Shown piece by piece: positions 51,187 through 58,973 of a stretch of 64,000 nucleotides of DNA. Below the pieces are notes generated by a model. It was given only the letters and a program-made list of their open reading frames with translations. It made no database searches and was not told the DNA's origin. The stretch is from Variovorax sp. EL159 (lineage in GTDB: Bacteria; Pseudomonadota; Gammaproteobacteria; Burkholderiales; Burkholderiaceae_C). Position 1 is the first letter of the stretch. Every line of letters begins with the position of its first letter. The position numbers and the translations under genes were made by a program. The stretch lies in the NCBI RefSeq assembly GCF_900100965.1, contig NZ_FMUJ01000002.1, forward strand, positions 989,869-1,053,868, given 5' to 3'.

Positions 51187-52215
51187 ATGCGCAATCCAAA
51201 CACCTCGCCTTCGTCGCTGTCGTTCGTGTCCGCGAAGCCGCAGCAGCAACAGCAAAAGCCGTCGCAGTCGCAGCGCGCGCCATCGGCGAGCGAGCCGCTG
51301 TCCGAGTTCGGGCGCGAGATGCAGGCGGGCCTGGCGCGCACGCCGCGCAGCATCTCGCCCAAGTTCTTCTACGACGCTGCCGGGTCGCAGCTGTTCGACC
51401 GCATCTGCGAATTGCCCGAGTACTACCCCACGCGCACCGAACTGCGGATTCTTGGCGAGTGCGCGGGAGAGATCGCAGGGCAGATCGGGCCGAATGCCGA
51501 GATCGTCGAGTTCGGCGCGGGGTCGCTGACCAAGGTGCGGCTGCTGCTCGATGCGCTGGAGACGCCCAAGCGCTATCTGCCGATCGACATTTCCGGCGAG
51601 CACCTCGAGGCCGCTGCTGAACGGTTGAAGGCGGATTATCCGAAGCTGGTGGTGCAGCCCATTGCGGCGGACTACACGATGCCGCTTGTGCTGCCTGCGC
51701 CGATGGTGGGGGCAGGGCGGCGCGTGGGGTTCTTTCCCGGGTCGACGATCGGCAATTTCGAGCCTGAAGAGGCGTTGGCGTTTTTGCAGTTGGCTGCGCG
51801 GATGTTGCGTGGCGGCGGGCTGCTGATTGGTGTCGATCTGGTGAAGGACCCGGGGCGGCTGCACGCGGCCTACAACGATGCGCAAGGGGTGACGGGGGAG
51901 TTCAATCTCAACCTGCTGCGTCGGGCCAATGCGGAGCTGGATGCGGACTTCGATCTGGATGGGTTCGCGCATGCGGCGTTCTATAACGCGCCGCGGCAGC
52001 GGATCGAGATGCATCTTGTGAGTCGTCGGGCTCAGAGCGTTCTCTTGAATGGGGAACGGTTTGGCTTCGAGGAGGGGGAGACGATTCATACGGAGTACTC
52101 GCACAAGTTCACCGTTGAGGGGTTGCGTGCCTTGGCTGTGCGGGCCGGGTTTCGGCCGGGGGCTGTCTGGACGGACCCTGAGAGGCTCTTCAGCGTGCAC
52201 TGGCTGGCTGCTTAG
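51187..52215 (+). CDS. egtD: L-histidine N(alpha)-methyltransferase EgtD
   Basis: This 342-residue SAM-dependent methyltransferase makes hercynine from histidine. Motifs include KFFYDAAGSQLFDRICELPEYYPTR starting near 59, the SAM-binding IVEFGAGSLTKVRLLLDAL (about 106-124), VGFFPGSTIGNF and GVDLVKDPGRLHAAYNDAQG. A glutamine-rich N-terminal extension (19-28) is unusual and probably disordered. The ATG at 51187 lies three bases after the egtB stop; a TTG in frame at 51181 is an alternative. The stop is two bases before the large palindromic repeat. Confidence 0.94.
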   Translation: MRNPNTSPSSLSFVSAKPQQQQQKPSQSQRAPSASEPLSEFGREMQAGLARTPRSISPKFFYDAAGSQLFDRICELPEYYPTRTELRILGECAGEIAGQIGPNAEIVEFGAGSLTKVRLLLDALETPKRYLPIDISGEHLEAAAERLKADYPKLVVQPIAADYTMPLVLPAPMVGAGRRVGFFPGSTIGNFEPEEALAFLQLAARMLRGGGLLIGVDLVKDPGRLHAAYNDAQGVTGEFNLNLLRRANAELDADFDLDGFAHAAFYNAPRQRIEMHLVSRRAQSVLLNGERFGFEEGETIHTEYSHKFTVEGLRALAVRAGFRPGAVWTDPERLFSVHWLAA

Positions 52216-52483
52216 TTTTGTTTCCCGGGGCCGGGTCTCGCCCCGGCGGGCGACTCACTTTCTTTTGCTTCGCCAAAAGAAAGTAAGCAAAGAAAAGGCG
52301 ACCCTGCTGTCTGCGTCCCTTCGCTTCGCTACGGGCAACCTGCGGTGCTCACGTTTCGCGGGGTCTCGCCCAAACTCGCTTCGCTCAAACAAGGGCGAGC
52401 CCTGATCCGCGAAACGCTGCGCTCCTCGGCGCAGCCAGAAGGGCTTGGAAACCGACGGGCCGTCGCTTCGCTCGGCCCTGCAA

Positions 52484-52553
52484 CAGCCAACAGCCAACAG
52501 CCAACAGCCAACGACCAACGACCAACGACCAACGACCAACGACCAACGACCAA
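52484..52553. repeat. Heptamer minisatellite, four CAGCCAA and six CGACCAA units
   Basis: Ten perfect heptamers run head to tail: four CAGCCAA then six CGACCAA. The two types differ at the second and third bases, so the array grew as two homogenised blocks. It lies at the centre of the palindrome at 52217-52934. A 7-bp unit would shift any reading frame. Copy number is likely to vary between strains. Confidence 0.92.
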
Positions 52554-52633
52554 CGGGCAGCGCGACCAATTCCATTCGCCCCGCATTGCGCTGACGCGCA
52601 GCACACCATCAACGCCAAGCTTCAACCCCCATA

Positions 52634-52672
52634 CCAAGGCACTGCAGGCGCGAAGCGCCAGCAGTGCCTTGG
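52634..52672. repeat. Long near-perfect hairpin inside the palindromic repeat
   Basis: CCAAGGCACTGC (52634-52645) pairs with GCAGTGCCTTGG (52661-52672), and an inner GGCGC/GCGCC stem stacks on it across a single A-A mismatch with a three-base GAA loop. The stem is 17 bp. It is an unusually stable extrusion-prone structure and could act as a terminator or cruciform. Confidence 0.8.
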
Positions 52673-53151
52673 AGGCCGAGCGAAGCAAAGGCCCGAGTGG
52701 TTTCGAAGCCCCTCTGGGCGTGCCGAGGAGCGGAGCGTTTCGCGGATCAGGGCTCGCAGCTGTTTGAGCGAAGCGAGTTCTGCGAGACCCCGCGAAACGT
52801 GAGCACCGCAGGTTGCCCGCAGCGAAGCGGAGGGGCGCGCACAGTGGGGTCGCCTTTCTTTTGCCTACGTTTCTTTGGCGAAGCAAAGAAAAGTAGGTCG
52901 CCCGCCGGGGCGAGACCCGGCCCCGGGAAACAAACCAAGCAGCGAAAAGCAAACCCTCAGCCGAAGCAATTCCTCAGCCAAAGGAAAACCCAGCCCACGA
53001 AAGCGAACGCCCCGAGAAAACAAACAAGCCAATAAGGTTCATACAAACCACCAAAACAGCAGCCAAACCAAGCAACGGCACAATACCCAAGCCCCGTGCG
53101 GCAGCGCAACGGCCAGCGCCCCCGCCACCCCTCCCCCTGGAGACCAAGACC

Positions 53152-53433
53152 ATGAAAGCAACCTGGAACGGCGTCACCATCGCCGAAAGCGACGACACCG
53201 TGCTCGTCGAAGGCAACCACTACTTCCCGATGAGCTCGCTCAACCGCGATCACGTCACCTTCAGCAACCACAAGACCACCTGCCCCTGGAAGGGCACCGC
53301 GAACTACTACTCGCTGCTGGTCAATGGCGAGCTCAACACCGACGCCGCCTGGTACTACGCCGACCCGAAGCCCGAAGCCGAGGAAATTCGCGACCGCGTC
53401 GCGTTCTGGAAGGACGTGAAGGTCGCCGCGTGA
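53152..53433 (+). CDS. DUF427-family protein
   Basis: This 93-residue protein matches the DUF427 fold (MKATWNGVTIAESDDTVLVEGNHYFP, then HKTTCPWKGTANYYSL and AAWYYADPKPEAEEIRDRVAFW). The conserved C and W in TCPWKG and the aromatic pair in AWYYADP are the family marks. Its function is unknown in general. The 2OG-Fe oxygenase gene overlaps it by four bases, so the two are translated together. The start follows GGAGAC. Confidence 0.92.
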   Translation: MKATWNGVTIAESDDTVLVEGNHYFPMSSLNRDHVTFSNHKTTCPWKGTANYYSLLVNGELNTDAAWYYADPKPEAEEIRDRVAFWKDVKVAA

Positions 53434-54185
53434 CAACGGCCGCATTCACCCCACCATTCATCGCCCCGTCCGAACTGCCCGCCGCATTGCGCGAGCAGGG
53501 CTACGCGGTGCTGAGCCCGCAAGGCGTGTCCGACTGGCTCGGCGTGCCGCTCGAACAACTCAACGCACTGCACGCGGACTGGAACGATCTTCCGCCCGAC
53601 GACTACCTGAAGGACGGCGGCCGCTATCGCACGCGGCGCCACGCCTGCTTCACCGTCGAGGCCGACGACCACGCCACGCTGCAGCAGGTGCCGCATCGCG
53701 CGCACTGGCAGCCGGTGGAATACAACGCGCTGCACGGCGGCATGCAGCGCTGGTTCGCGCCGATGCTCGACGCCACGGTGGCGCAGCCGGTGTGGCAGCG
53801 GCTGCTGCAGCAGCTCGGCAAGGCCAGCAGCGACATGCGCGGCGCACCGCAGCGCTGGTACGTCGAGGCGCACCAGTTCCGCATCGACACCGCGGGCGGC
53901 ATCGGCCGGCCGACACCCGAAGGCGCGCACCGCGACGGTGTCGACCTGGTGGCGGTGGCGCTGGTCGCACGCCATGGCATCAAGGGCGGAGAAACGCGCG
54001 TGTTCGAGGCCAACGGCCGTCGCGGCGAACGCTTCACGATGACCGAGCCATGGACCCTGCTGGTGCTCGACGATGCGCGTGTGATCCACGAGTCGACGCC
54101 GATCCAGCCGCTGGAAGAGGGCGGCGAAGGATGGCGCGACACGCTCGTGATCACCTGCAGAGCCAAGGGTTTCCAGGGGGACTGA
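53430..54185 (+). CDS. 2OG-Fe(II) dioxygenase-like protein (PF10014 family type)
   Basis: This 251-residue protein has the jelly-roll iron-binding facial triad: H167 and D169 in EGAHRDGVDLVAVAL and H220 in DDARVIHESTPIQP. The C-terminal WRDTLVITCRAKGF includes an arginine for 2-oxoglutarate. The PF10014 family includes bacterial isoleucine hydroxylases, so an amino acid or peptide hydroxylation is plausible. The GTG at 53430 overlaps the DUF427 stop (GTGA). The HWQPVEYNALHGGMQRWFAP segment is the aromatic substrate-facing region. The substrate is not known. Confidence 0.86.
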   Translation: MTTAAFTPPFIAPSELPAALREQGYAVLSPQGVSDWLGVPLEQLNALHADWNDLPPDDYLKDGGRYRTRRHACFTVEADDHATLQQVPHRAHWQPVEYNALHGGMQRWFAPMLDATVAQPVWQRLLQQLGKASSDMRGAPQRWYVEAHQFRIDTAGGIGRPTPEGAHRDGVDLVAVALVARHGIKGGETRVFEANGRRGERFTMTEPWTLLVLDDARVIHESTPIQPLEEGGEGWRDTLVITCRAKGFQGD

Positions 54186-54324
54186 AGCCCTGCGCGACGC
54201 GTGCACGCAGGCCGTGTGCCGTCGCTGGCTGGAGTCCTACAGCCACCCTTGGGAACAGAGGTTAAATTCGGGGCCCGGCTCGACATCGAGCCGTGTCTGT
54301 CTGCGAACGAAAGCGAGGTCCGCC

Positions 54325-54765
54325 ATGTTCAATCACATCCTGGTACCCATCGACGGCTCCGAAACTTCCATGCTCGCGGTCAGCAAGGCCAGTGGCCTCG
54401 CGTTGGCCTTTGGAAGCCGCATCACGTTGATTCACGTGATCGACAACTATCCCTTCATCGGCGTGGGCGCGGACTACGCGCTCGGCCAGAACGAATACCT
54501 GGCCGCCGCCACGGCAAGTGCCAATGCGGCCCTGGCGCGCGGCGTGGCGGCGCTCGCGGCCGAGGGCCTGCACAGCGACCAGCGCGTGATCGACGGCCAT
54601 GTGGTGCACGAAGGCATCGTCGACACCGCCATCGCCATCGCGGCCGACCTGATCGTGATGGGCTCGCATGGCCGCAGCGGCATCGAGAAACTGCTGCTCG
54701 GCAGCGTGACGCAGCGCGTGCTGCAAGACGCCCGCATGCCGGTGTTGGTCGTCAAGGCCGGCTGA
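54325..54765 (+). CDS. Universal stress protein (UspA family)
   Basis: This 146-residue single-domain Usp has the N-terminal strand MFNHILVPIDGSETSMLAVSKA and the ATP-binding pattern GSHGRSGIEKLLLGSVTQRVL near the C-terminus (the G-2x-G-9x-G-S motif). This suggests an ATP-binding member. Such proteins help survival under starvation and oxidative stress. The GAGG site precedes the ATG. Its 3' end overlaps the convergent pseudouridine synthase gene by 14 bp. Confidence 0.92.
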   Translation: MFNHILVPIDGSETSMLAVSKASGLALAFGSRITLIHVIDNYPFIGVGADYALGQNEYLAAATASANAALARGVAALAAEGLHSDQRVIDGHVVHEGIVDTAIAIAADLIVMGSHGRSGIEKLLLGSVTQRVLQDARMPVLVVKAG

Positions 54766-55423
54766 GCGAAAACCCTGAGGGACTTTTCCAGCGAAGGTCT
54801 TGCTGCGTCACCGGGTGCACCAGACCCAGCTCGCTCGCATGCAACAGCAGGCGCGGCGCACGTGCCTGCACCGCCGCATTGCCATACAGCGCATCGCCCA
54901 GGATCGGATGCCCGATCGAGAGCAGGTGCACGCGCAACTGGTGCGAGCGGCCGGTCAGCGGCTCCAGCAGCACATGGGTGGCCTCGGGCTCGCCGGGTGA
55001 TGAGGCAAAGGCCAATGCACGCCAGCGCGTGAGGCTGGGCTTGCCGGCCGGGTCGGTCTTCTGCAGCGGACGACGCGGCCAGTCGGCCATCAGCGGCGTG
55101 TCGATGAGCGACCAGTCTTCATGCAGCGGCATGCGGCCATCGACGATCGCTTCATAGCGCTTGTGCACCCGGCGCTCGGCAAAGGCCGCGCTCAGTGCGC
55201 GCTGCATCTCGATGCCGCGCGCCATCACCACGAGGCCGCTGGTGCCCATGTCGAGGCGATGCACGATCAGCGCGTCGGGCCACTGGCGCATGGCGCGCGC
55301 GCTCAGGCAGTCCTGTTTTTCTTCGCCGCGGCCGGGCACGCAGAGCAGGCCGGCGGGCTTGTCGAGCACCAGCAGGTACGGGTCTTCGTGGATCGGTTGC
55401 AGAAGCGGTGGCGGCGCGGTCAT
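54752..55423 (-). CDS. RluA-family pseudouridine synthase
   Basis: This 223-residue enzyme isomerises uridine in ribosomal or transfer RNA. The catalytic motif is IVHRLDMGTSGLVVMARG with the conserved aspartate, and the C-terminal GRSHQLRVHLLSIGHPILGDALYGN is the diagnostic RluA block. It lacks the S4 domain of RluC and RluD, so it is closest to RluA or the smaller RluE-like group. The target site is not predictable. Confidence 0.92.
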   Translation of the reverse strand: MTAPPPLLQPIHEDPYLLVLDKPAGLLCVPGRGEEKQDCLSARAMRQWPDALIVHRLDMGTSGLVVMARGIEMQRALSAAFAERRVHKRYEAIVDGRMPLHEDWSLIDTPLMADWPRRPLQKTDPAGKPSLTRWRALAFASSPGEPEATHVLLEPLTGRSHQLRVHLLSIGHPILGDALYGNAAVQARAPRLLLHASELGLVHPVTQQDLRWKSPSGFSLSRP

Positions 55424-55517
55424 GGATGCCGTCGAGTGTAGAGAGGGGAGACACCTGCCTGTCGGGGCGGCGGCCCGCTCATGCGCCGCTCACGGAGCCT
55501 CGGCTATCCTTGAGCGA

Positions 55518-56846
55518 ATGTCCGGCCCCGCTCCTGCCTCCAACCCTCCCCCAGACCCTGCCGCCGTCTTGCCCGGCACCGTGGCCCCTCCACCGAGCTT
55601 TTCCGACCTGACGCGCGAGCGCCCGTTCATGCAGATGTGGACGGCGCGGCTCTTCGGCACCGCCGCCTCGCAGATGCTGCTGGTGGCCATCGGCTGGCAC
55701 ATGTACGACCTGACCGGCAGCGCCTGGGACCTCGGCCTCGTGGGGCTCTACCAGTTCGTGCCCGCGCTGCTGCTGGCCCTGCTGGCCGGCCACATCGTCG
55801 ACCGCCACCATCGCGGCCGCATCGTGGCCGCCTGTTTCGCGGTGCAGGGGCTGGTGGCGCTCACGCTGCTGCTGGCAGTGCTCGAAAAGCACGACTCGCG
55901 CGCTCTGCTGCTGGGCCTGTCGCTGGTGCTCGGCGCGGTGCGGGCCTTCCAGATGCCCGCGCAACAGGCGCTGACGCCGCTGTTGGTGCCGCCCACCATG
56001 CTGTCGCGCGCGATGGCCTTCAGCTCGGCCGGCATGCAGGGCGCGATCATCGGCGGGCCCGCGCTCGGTGGGCTGCTGTTCGTGGCGGGCATGGCGGTGG
56101 TCTATGGCGCGAGCGTGGCCTTCTTCGCCACGGCCTGCGCGCTGGTGCTGCGGCTGCGCTATGCCTACACGCCGGCCGCGCGCGAGCCGGTCACGCTGGC
56201 CACGGTGTTCGCGGGCGTCGACTTCATCTGGAAACGCAAGCCCGTGCTGGGCGCCGTCTCGCTCGACCTGTTCGCGGTGCTGCTGGGCGGGGCGGTGGCG
56301 CTGCTGCCGATCTACGCCAAGGACATCCTGCACACCGGGCCGTGGGGGCTGGGCCTGCTGCGCGGCGCGCCCGCAGTGGGGGCGCTGGTGATGTCGATCG
56401 CGCTCACGCGGCGGCCGGTCGAGCGCCACATCGGGCGCACGCTGTTGATGGCGATTGCGCTCTTCGGCCTGTGCATGGTGGTGTTCGGCCTGTCGAAGAG
56501 CTTCATCGTGTCGCTGATCGCGCTGGCGGTGTCCGGCGGGGCCGACATGGTCAACGTGGTGATCCGCCAGACGCTGGTGCAGCTCGAAACGCCCGACGCC
56601 ATGCGCGGGCGGGTGAGCGCGGTCAATTCGATCTTCATCGGAGCGAGCAACCAGCTCGGCGAGTTCGAGTCGGGCGCCACGGCGGCACTGCTCGGGCCGG
56701 TCGGCTCGGTGGTCGTGGGCGGCGTGGGAACGATGCTGGTGGCGTTGACCTGGTTTCGGTTGTTCCCGTCGCTGGCGCAGCGCGACCGGATGACGGTGGC
56801 AAGGCCCGCTGTGCCTGTTGCTGCCAACTCGCCCGGAACGATGTAG
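55518..56846 (+). CDS. MFS exporter, EntS-like
   Basis: This 442-residue inner-membrane transporter has about 12 helices. The start MSGPAPASNPPPDPAAV is disordered; the core begins PFMQMWTARLFGTAASQMLLVAIGWHMYDLTGS. This N-terminal phrase and the loop HIVDRHHRGRIV resemble enterobactin exporter EntS and related siderophore or drug exporters. Assignment beyond MFS is tentative. The ATG at 55518 has no strong Shine-Dalgarno sequence. Confidence 0.86.
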   Translation: MSGPAPASNPPPDPAAVLPGTVAPPPSFSDLTRERPFMQMWTARLFGTAASQMLLVAIGWHMYDLTGSAWDLGLVGLYQFVPALLLALLAGHIVDRHHRGRIVAACFAVQGLVALTLLLAVLEKHDSRALLLGLSLVLGAVRAFQMPAQQALTPLLVPPTMLSRAMAFSSAGMQGAIIGGPALGGLLFVAGMAVVYGASVAFFATACALVLRLRYAYTPAAREPVTLATVFAGVDFIWKRKPVLGAVSLDLFAVLLGGAVALLPIYAKDILHTGPWGLGLLRGAPAVGALVMSIALTRRPVERHIGRTLLMAIALFGLCMVVFGLSKSFIVSLIALAVSGGADMVNVVIRQTLVQLETPDAMRGRVSAVNSIFIGASNQLGEFESGATAALLGPVGSVVVGGVGTMLVALTWFRLFPSLAQRDRMTVARPAVPVAANSPGTM

Positions 56847-56850
56847 CGCT

Positions 56851-57141
56851 TCATCCGTCGGGGAAGAGCGAGAACGCCTTCGGCGCGTCGAGCACGAGGT
56901 CGCCCAGCGCCTCGGCCACGCAGGGAAGAATCCAGCCTTCGTCTTTTTCGTCGACGCTCAGGCCGGGCCATTCGATGGTGTGGCGCGTTTCGCCAGACAG
57001 TTTCTGGCAGATGCAGGTGCGGCAGGTGCCGTTGCGGCACGAGCTCGGCAGCTCGATGCCGGCCGCCTCGGCCGCCTTCAGGAGCGTGGTGCCGGCTTCG
57101 GTCTCGAATTCCAGGCCTGACGGTTCGAGGCGGACCCTCAT
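56851..57141 (-). CDS. [2Fe-2S] plant-type ferredoxin
   Basis: This 96-residue ferredoxin has the cluster ligands C35, C40 and C43 (SSCRNGTCRTC) and C74 (LPC), as in plant-type ferredoxins. A further cysteine, C45, follows. It carries electrons to an oxygenase or reductase partner that is not adjacent. The start at 57141 gives the family length. It overlaps no neighbour but follows the VF530 gene by two bases, so the three minus-strand genes form one unit. Confidence 0.88.
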   Translation of the reverse strand: MRVRLEPSGLEFETEAGTTLLKAAEAAGIELPSSCRNGTCRTCICQKLSGETRHTIEWPGLSVDEKDEGWILPCVAEALGDLVLDAPKAFSLFPDG

Positions 57142-57143
57142 CG

Positions 57144-57428
57144 TCACGGCGACGTCGGATTCTGTTGCTGCTGTTCGCGGCGTTGCTCGCGCAGCATGAA
57201 GAGATAGAGGCTCTCGACCTTCTCGCGCGCCCACGGCGTCTTGCGCAAAAACTTGAGGCTGGAGCCCACGCTGGGGTCGATCATGAAGCAGCGGATGGGC
57301 ACCAGCTCGCCCAGGTGCTCCCAGCCGTAGTAGTCGGCCAGCGCCGTCACGATGGCCTCCAGCGTGAGCCCGTGCAACGGGTTGCGCGGCTGGGTGGGCC
57401 TGGCCGGCGCCGGCGTCTCGTCGGTCAC
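57144..57428 (-). CDS. VF530-family (DUF2132) protein
   Basis: This 94-residue protein matches the VF530 family, with the block [25 protein letters not shown] at 16-40 and the [35 protein letters not shown] block near 45-79. A structure is known for a Vibrio member, which is suggested to bind DNA. The GTG at 57428 overlaps the stop of the small basic gene by four bases (GTGA). It is followed by the ferredoxin gene. Confidence 0.9.
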   Translation of the reverse strand: MTDETPAPARPTQPRNPLHGLTLEAIVTALADYYGWEHLGELVPIRCFMIDPSVGSSLKFLRKTPWAREKVESLYLFMLREQRREQQQQNPTSP

Positions 57429-57574
57429 TTGTTCTTGAGCTTGCCGCGAGGGATCACCGCGGTGGTGATCGTGCGGACCGGCTCGATGCCGCCCGTGCCC
57501 ACGGGCTTGGGTGGCGAGGTGTCCTTCTTCGGTTTCTTTGCTTCCTTGGTGCTGCGTTGCTGACCCTTGGCCAT
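57425..57574 (-). CDS. Small basic hypothetical protein, 49 residues
   Basis: This 49-residue protein is lysine-rich ([20 protein letters not shown], then a [22 protein letters not shown] tail ending LKNK). It is preceded by a perfect AGGAGAAATC ribosome site and overlaps the VF530 gene by four bases, so it is a real translated gene. It may bind nucleic acid or act at the ribosome. It is the first gene of the three-gene unit. Confidence 0.85.
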   Translation of the reverse strand: MAKGQQRSTKEAKKPKKDTSPPKPVGTGGIEPVRTITTAVIPRGKLKNK

Positions 57575-57658
57575 GATTTCTCCTGTTGATGCTACGGATG
57601 CAACGGGCAGTTTAGCGGTGCGGCGACAATACGCGGTTCCATTGATTTCCCCGCATTC

Positions 57659-58177
57659 ATGTCAGATTACGAAGTTCGCCCCGCCACTCTGCGCGACGCC
57701 AAGGCCGTCGCCGAAGTCCATGCCCTGGCCGCCAAGGCCGCCTACGAAGGCATCCTGCCGGAAGAAGACCTGCGCGTTCTGGCCCCGGCCTCCCGCGAAG
57801 CCAAGTGGCGCGAAGCCATCGAGTACAGCGAACCGCAGGTGCGCGTGGCCGTGCTCGGCAGCGAAATCGTCGGCTTCGTCGGCTTCGACCGCTCGCGCGA
57901 CCCCAAGACGCCGCCCACCACCGGCGAAATCTGGGCCATCTACGTCAAGCCCGAACACTGGGACAAGGGCGTGGGCGTGGCCCTCTGGGACGCGGCCCGT
58001 GAAGGCCTCGAAGAAGAGGGCTGCACCACGGTCACCATCTGGGTGCCCATCCGCAACGACCGCGCCATGCGCTTCCACGAACTCGCCGGCTTCAAGCGCG
58101 AGATGAAGACCGCCAAGACCACCGCCCTGGGCACCGTGCGCGTGGAAGAAATCCGCCTCAAGCGCAGCGTAGCCTGA
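57659..58177 (+). CDS. GNAT-family N-acetyltransferase
   Basis: This 172-residue acetyltransferase has the acetyl-CoA motif EIWAIYVKPEHWDKGVGVALWDAAREG and the C-terminal RNDRAMRFHELAGFKREM. The usual Gln/Arg-rich signature is present as DKGVGVALW in shortened form. The acceptor is unknown. Its stop overlaps the next start by one base (TGATG), so the two genes are coupled. Confidence 0.87.
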   Translation: MSDYEVRPATLRDAKAVAEVHALAAKAAYEGILPEEDLRVLAPASREAKWREAIEYSEPQVRVAVLGSEIVGFVGFDRSRDPKTPPTTGEIWAIYVKPEHWDKGVGVALWDAAREGLEEEGCTTVTIWVPIRNDRAMRFHELAGFKREMKTAKTTALGTVRVEEIRLKRSVA

Positions 58178-58857
58178 TGACGCACGACAGCTCTCCCGGC
58201 CACGCAGCACGCGTGCGGGCCCACCAGCGCCGCACGACTGCCGTGCAATGGATTCGCCGTACCCACGGCTGGTTCGGGCTGTGGGGCGCGGTGTTGGGAT
58301 TGCTGTTCGGCTTCAGCGGCATCTGGCTCAACCACCGCAACGTGCTGAAGCTGCCGCAGGCCCAGGAGCGCACCCGCGCCCAGCTGGCGCTGCCCGATCC
58401 GGTGCCCGAAACGCCAGAGGCCATGAGCCAGTGGCTGCAGGGCGCGCTGCGCATGAGCGGGCCGCCCAACACCACCCGCATCGAGCCGGCCAAGCCGGTG
58501 GCCTGGGCCGACAAGAGCGACAAGAGCGCCCCCGCGCTCACGCAGCCGGCGCACTGGGTGTTCAATTTCGGCGGCCCCAACGAAATGGTGCAGGCCGAGT
58601 ACTGGCAGGGCAACCGCTCGGTCGGCGTGAACACCACGCACAACGGCTTTGTCGCTACGCTCACCAACATGCACAAGGGCGGCGGCATGTCGCTGCCGTG
58701 GATCCTGCTGGTCGATACGCTGGCCGGCAGCCTGATCTTTCTGTCGATCTCGGGCGTGGCGCTGTGGATGCTCACGCACCGCCGCCGCCGCGTGGGGCTC
58801 GCGCTGTTCGGTGCCTCGCTGGCCGCCATGCTGGCGATCGCGCTCAGCGCGCTCTAG
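58177..58857 (+). CDS. PepSY-associated TM-helix protein
   Basis: This 226-residue inner-membrane protein has a first helix HGWFGLWGAVLGLLFGFSGIWLNH around 30-53, a periplasmic middle, and a second pair of helices near 180-225 (LLVDTLAGSLIFLSISGVALWML). The layout and sequence resemble PepSY_TM proteins, which often serve iron reduction or siderophore uptake. The partner redox domain is missing. It is coupled to the GNAT gene upstream. Confidence 0.83.
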   Translation: MTHDSSPGHAARVRAHQRRTTAVQWIRRTHGWFGLWGAVLGLLFGFSGIWLNHRNVLKLPQAQERTRAQLALPDPVPETPEAMSQWLQGALRMSGPPNTTRIEPAKPVAWADKSDKSAPALTQPAHWVFNFGGPNEMVQAEYWQGNRSVGVNTTHNGFVATLTNMHKGGGMSLPWILLVDTLAGSLIFLSISGVALWMLTHRRRRVGLALFGASLAAMLAIALSAL

Positions 58858-58973
58858 TCCGCAGACAAATTTCGCGTCCAGCCCTGCGTTCGGGGCTCGG
58901 GCGTACGGGTATTGCCGGGGTACCTGGCGGCTGCGGATAAGCTCGCCGCTTCTTTTCAGCCCCTTCCTTGCCC

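Larger units (their letters stand above)
52217..52934. repeat. Large imperfect palindromic repeat (about 720 bp) with terminal inverted arms
   Basis: The outer 38 bases at 52217-52254 are the exact reverse complement of 52897-52934. The match continues, with scattered differences, over roughly 265 bp on each side, to about 52480 and 52670. Each arm carries smaller hairpins such as the one around CTTTTGCTTCGCCAAAAGAA. A minisatellite lies in the centre. No plausible gene is present; the predicted frames follow the palindrome and repeat. Similar arm sequence is dispersed in Comamonadaceae from memory, so this is probably an amplified, non-autonomous element. It starts two bases after the egtD stop. 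Confidence 0.85.

Noticed and set aside
52484-52553. Possible CRISPR array
   Set aside because: The 7-bp units lie directly head to tail with no spacers, and no cas genes occur in the window.
52255-52952. Minus-strand frames with LVVGRWS repeats
   Set aside because: They simply translate the heptamer minisatellite and palindrome arms. No domain, start signal or plausible codon use supports them.
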